Shown in pieces: positions 61,548-64,000 of a DNA stretch of 64,000 bases. A model generated the notes under the pieces. The model was given only the letters and a program-made list of their open reading frames with translations. It was not told the DNA's origin and searched no databases. The DNA is taken from contig NZ_JAVRHV010000001.1 of assembly GCF_031846385.1 (NCBI RefSeq), forward strand, positions 1,126,275 through 1,190,274. The letters are read 5' to 3'. Within the stretch, counting starts at the first letter, position 1, and each line of letters begins with the position of its first letter. Position numbers and translations under genes: made by a program. The stretch comes from Urechidicola vernalis (GTDB taxonomy: Bacteria > Bacteroidota > Bacteroidia > Flavobacteriales > Flavobacteriaceae).

Positions 61548-63365
61548 ATGAACTTTTCAATAAAAAACAAAAAGATCAAAAAATCCATACAAGGCTCTAA
61601 AGGAAACTTATTCAAAAGTTTCTTTATTATTTCATTCTTAAGCATGGCTATACTTTTTACAGGTTGCCAAGACGAAGTAAATGAAATTGTTCAAGGTACC
61701 AATGAAGAAGAATTATTAGTGGCAAACTCTAGTGTTGCTTCGCTGATGAAATCTACCGCTACTAAAGACGGTTCGAAAGATAATATAATTGACAATGCTA
61801 GTTGCTTTACAGTGCAACTTCCCGTTAATGTTTATGTAAATGGTTTAGAGATAATAGTCGATTCTGAAGAAGATTTTGAAACAATTGAAGAAATATTTGA
61901 TGAATACTATGACGATGAAGATTATTTAGAATATGCCTATCCGATTGTCATTGAATTGAGCGATTATACCGAAGTGATTATTGAAAATAAAGAACAACTT
62001 AAGGAATATGTTGAAGCCTGTAAAAACGCAGAAGACGATGATATAGAATGTGTTGATTTCAAATACCCTTTATTCTATTCTGTATTTGACTCGAACCGAA
62101 ACACAATTGAAACTGTTGAAATTGAGAATGACCGACAAATGTTTCGCTTTATTAAAAATATTCAGACGACAGATATTATTAGCCTAAATTTCCCAATCAC
62201 TGTGGTGTTTACTGATGAAACGGAAATGATCATTAATGGCATGTCCGAATTAGAATCTGCATTAGAATCTGGAATCGAATTTTGTGATGAAGATGATGAT
62301 AACGATTACGGTGATGATGATTTTGATGAAGAAAGATTGGAAGAACTACTCACAATGTGTCCATGGATAGTACATGATTTAAAGAGAAACAACAAGGATT
62401 TAACAGCAGAATATAGAGAATACTTAATTGTATTTAAAACAGAGAATGTAGTAAAAATCAGAAAACGAAATGGAGTTGTTATTGAAGGTTCATGGAACAT
62501 TGATGCATCTACAACTGGAGTTAAAATTAATCTAGAATTTGATTCTAATGTATTAGAAGATTTCACTTTAGTTTGGCAAGTTACAGATATTAATCATGGA
62601 AGAATTAAATTATACACTGAATTTGGAAATAGAATTATTCTTGAGAAAAAGTGCGACTTAGTATTTGATCATAATAAAGAGCGTATTAAAAACATTTTAA
62701 ATGAATGCTTATGGAGAATAACTCGTTTACATTATGACGGCTTAGATTACGATCAAAAATATATTGGTACACCATTGAGATTCTTTGAGAATGGAATTGT
62801 AAAATTAAGAATTAAAGGTGAACTGATCTATGGCCAATGGGATGTCATAAGCCCTACTCAAGGTACAACGGGAGAATATATATTGGTATTAGGTTTCGGA
62901 GATAGACCAGAATTGAATCTCTATTGGAGAATTAATCTCTTAGGTGACGAAAAAATTAAACTTTCAAATGAGAACAGTCAATTAATATTAGATCGTTTTT
63001 GCGAAAACCCTGATGAAGATGTTGAGTATATTAATAATGTCTTGGTAGAAGGAGAATGGACCATTGCTAAATATGAAACAGAAAATGGGAACCAAACTGA
63101 TATTTTTAACGAATATGTATTAGGTTTTAATGAAATTGGTAAAATTTATGGAGAAGGCAATGGCCAAAATATTTTTGGATCTTGGTTAAGTTTTAGAAAC
63201 CTAGACGGTCATTTAAAACTTGGATTGAATTTTGGAGACAACGATCCTTTTATGGAATTAAATCATCGTTGGAAAATTGTTGAAATAACTGAAAACAGAA
63301 TTGAGTTAAAAGATTACAGTCATTCAGGAACAATTGAACGCATATTAATTTTTGAACGCTATTAA
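61548..63365 (+). CDS. Acidic repeat lipoprotein, probable partner of the STN receptor
   Basis: A 605-residue protein that I cannot assign to a named family. A long basic N-terminus leads to a lipobox (LFTGC, Cys40) followed by QDEVNE, which suggests surface exposure. Residues ~86-247 hold four beta-type units of ~40 residues with the pattern hydrophobic-P-[IL]-x-V and a following acidic turn (VQLPVNVYVNGLEIIVDSEED, YAYPIVIELSDYTEVIIENKE, FKYPLFYSVF, LNFPITVVFTDETEMIINGMSE as separate units). A very acidic linker (residues 246-262) follows. Three lipocalin-like repeats (~263-370, ~378-490, ~493-605) complete it, each with a Trp near the start and a W/F..GSW or YGQW centre. It is divergent from the ECF sigma gene by 120 bp, so it is probably controlled by it. 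Confidence 0.72.
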   Translation: MNFSIKNKKIKKSIQGSKGNLFKSFFIISFLSMAILFTGCQDEVNEIVQGTNEEELLVANSSVASLMKSTATKDGSKDNIIDNASCFTVQLPVNVYVNGLEIIVDSEEDFETIEEIFDEYYDDEDYLEYAYPIVIELSDYTEVIIENKEQLKEYVEACKNAEDDDIECVDFKYPLFYSVFDSNRNTIETVEIENDRQMFRFIKNIQTTDIISLNFPITVVFTDETEMIINGMSELESALESGIEFCDEDDDNDYGDDDFDEERLEELLTMCPWIVHDLKRNNKDLTAEYREYLIVFKTENVVKIRKRNGVVIEGSWNIDASTTGVKINLEFDSNVLEDFTLVWQVTDINHGRIKLYTEFGNRIILEKKCDLVFDHNKERIKNILNECLWRITRLHYDGLDYDQKYIGTPLRFFENGIVKLRIKGELIYGQWDVISPTQGTTGEYILVLGFGDRPELNLYWRINLLGDEKIKLSNENSQLILDRFCENPDEDVEYINNVLVEGEWTIAKYETENGNQTDIFNEYVLGFNEIGKIYGEGNGQNIFGSWLSFRNLDGHLKLGLNFGDNDPFMELNHRWKIVEITENRIELKDYSHSGTIERILIFERY

Positions 63366-63423
63366 TTCATACCCCAATCGGTTAGGAGAACCCAAAGCAC
63401 ATTTACGAGTTGGTTAATTGAAG

Positions 63424-63457
63424 AAACCGTCTGTCGCCATAGCACAGGCGGTTTTTT
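63424..63457 (+). terminator. Terminator after the acidic repeat lipoprotein gene
   Basis: AACCGTCTGT and ACAGGCGGTT pair over 10 positions with one G-U, loop CGCCATAGC, followed by a six-T run. Confidence 0.85.
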
Positions 63458-63554
63458 ATTTCTAAAATGAATAACAATATGTTAATACTGTATAGTCTTT
63501 GAACTTATACAAAGCACTATCTTTACATCCAACATTATAAATCCATTAAAAAAT

Positions 63555-63917
63555 ATGGAAATAGCTATTATATCACATGACGGGAAGAAAGCTGAAATGG
63601 TTCAATTTTTAAATGAGCATAAGAATCTTCTCGATTCAAAACACATCGAATTAATCTCTACTGGAACCACTGGAACAAAGGCAGAGAAAGCAGGTTTTAA
63701 AGTAACAAAAGTTCTTTCCGGGCCTTTAGGAGGTGATGCTCAAATTGCTGCTCGCGTAGCAGAAGGAAAAACACAAATGGTATTGTTCTTTAGAGATCCT
63801 CTAGAAAAGCATCCACATGAGCCAGACATTTTTATGTTGATGCGCTTGTGTGATGTTTATGATGTACCATTAGCCACCAATCCAGCAACGGCTGAATTAT
63901 TAATCAAGGCTATTTAA
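63555..63917 (+). CDS. mgsA: Methylglyoxal synthase
   Basis: A 120-residue protein, slightly shorter than the enterobacterial enzyme. The start IAIISHDGKKAEMVQFL, the phosphate loop STGTTG, the catalytic GPLGGDAQIAARVAEG with the essential Asp, and FFRDPLEKHPHEPDI are all conserved. It converts dihydroxyacetone phosphate to methylglyoxal plus phosphate, a relief path when sugar phosphates build up. A link to the alpha-glucan locus of this genome is functional at most, as they are 42 kb apart. The 83 bp after it show nothing further. Confidence 0.95.
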   Translation: MEIAIISHDGKKAEMVQFLNEHKNLLDSKHIELISTGTTGTKAEKAGFKVTKVLSGPLGGDAQIAARVAEGKTQMVLFFRDPLEKHPHEPDIFMLMRLCDVYDVPLATNPATAELLIKAI

Positions 63918-64000
63918 ATAATTCATTTTTTAATAGCTAGAATTAAACAATTCACTCACTTCCTAAGGGATCATCTTTATAGTTTTTATTAAAATATTGT

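Noticed and set aside
63498..63525. TTTG-N16-TATCTTTA before mgsA as a promoter
   Set aside because: One mismatch in the -7 box and a spacer shorter than at the other promoters here; too weak to list.

Overview
The window is AT-rich chromosomal DNA from a member of the Bacteroidota, almost certainly a marine-type flavobacterium (Flavobacteriaceae). The evidence is SusC/SusD transport proteins, a type IX secretion (T9SS) C-terminal sorting domain, a FecI/FecR/STN-receptor cell-surface signalling set, Bacteroidetes-type -7 boxes (TAnnTTTG) and no obvious Shine-Dalgarno dependence. The best promoter, in front of tRNA-Val, reads TTTG-N19-TATATTTG and gives an internal yardstick for the others. 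I name no genus or species.

Region 1 (1-21.8 kb) is an alpha-glucan (starch/maltodextrin/glycogen) utilisation locus organised around a LacI-type regulator. The minus-strand arm, in order of transcription, is an SLC45-like MFS transporter, beta-phosphoglucomutase, a GH65 maltose phosphorylase, a SusA-like GH13, an esterase with an N-terminal glucan-binding-like domain, a GH13 lipoprotein, and a further GH13 lipoprotein cut by the left edge. The plus-strand arm is SusC, SusD, a SusE/F-like lipoprotein, a T9SS-exported GH13 and a small FnIII-type lipoprotein. The expected flow is surface capture and cleavage, TonB-driven uptake, periplasmic trimming, maltose import, phosphorolysis and glycolysis. 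The SusD carries an internal ~90-residue module of the same type that is repeated three times in the neighbouring SusE-like protein.

Region 2 (21.8-37.5 kb) is accessory. It holds a hydrolase, a DUF6526-like membrane protein, a kelch-type lipoprotein, a DUF4382 lipoprotein, a secreted protein of unknown role, MORN-repeat proteins, an excalibur-like secreted protein, and a molybdenum hydroxylase cluster (MocA-like, XdhC, IorB/IorA-like, NTF2-like, divergent AraC regulator). It ends with a tyrosine integrase beside tRNA-Val. Five copies of a composite of minus-strand terminator plus a copy of the tRNA 3' tail are spread through it, which suggests repeated integration of elements at this tRNA.

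Region 3 (37.6-57.4 kb) is mostly core: two tandem secreted paralogues; exbB-exbD-tonB-folC; anmK-glutamate dehydrogenase-nhaB; an acyl-CoA dehydrogenase; and an ammonium assimilation block (porin-PII-amtB, then gltB-gltD) with an unusual promoter region.

Region 4 (57.4-64 kb) holds an ECF sigma / FecR / STN-TonB-receptor operon, a divergent acidic repeat lipoprotein that is probably its surface partner, and methylglyoxal synthase. All functional assignments come from motif reading by eye; no database search was run.
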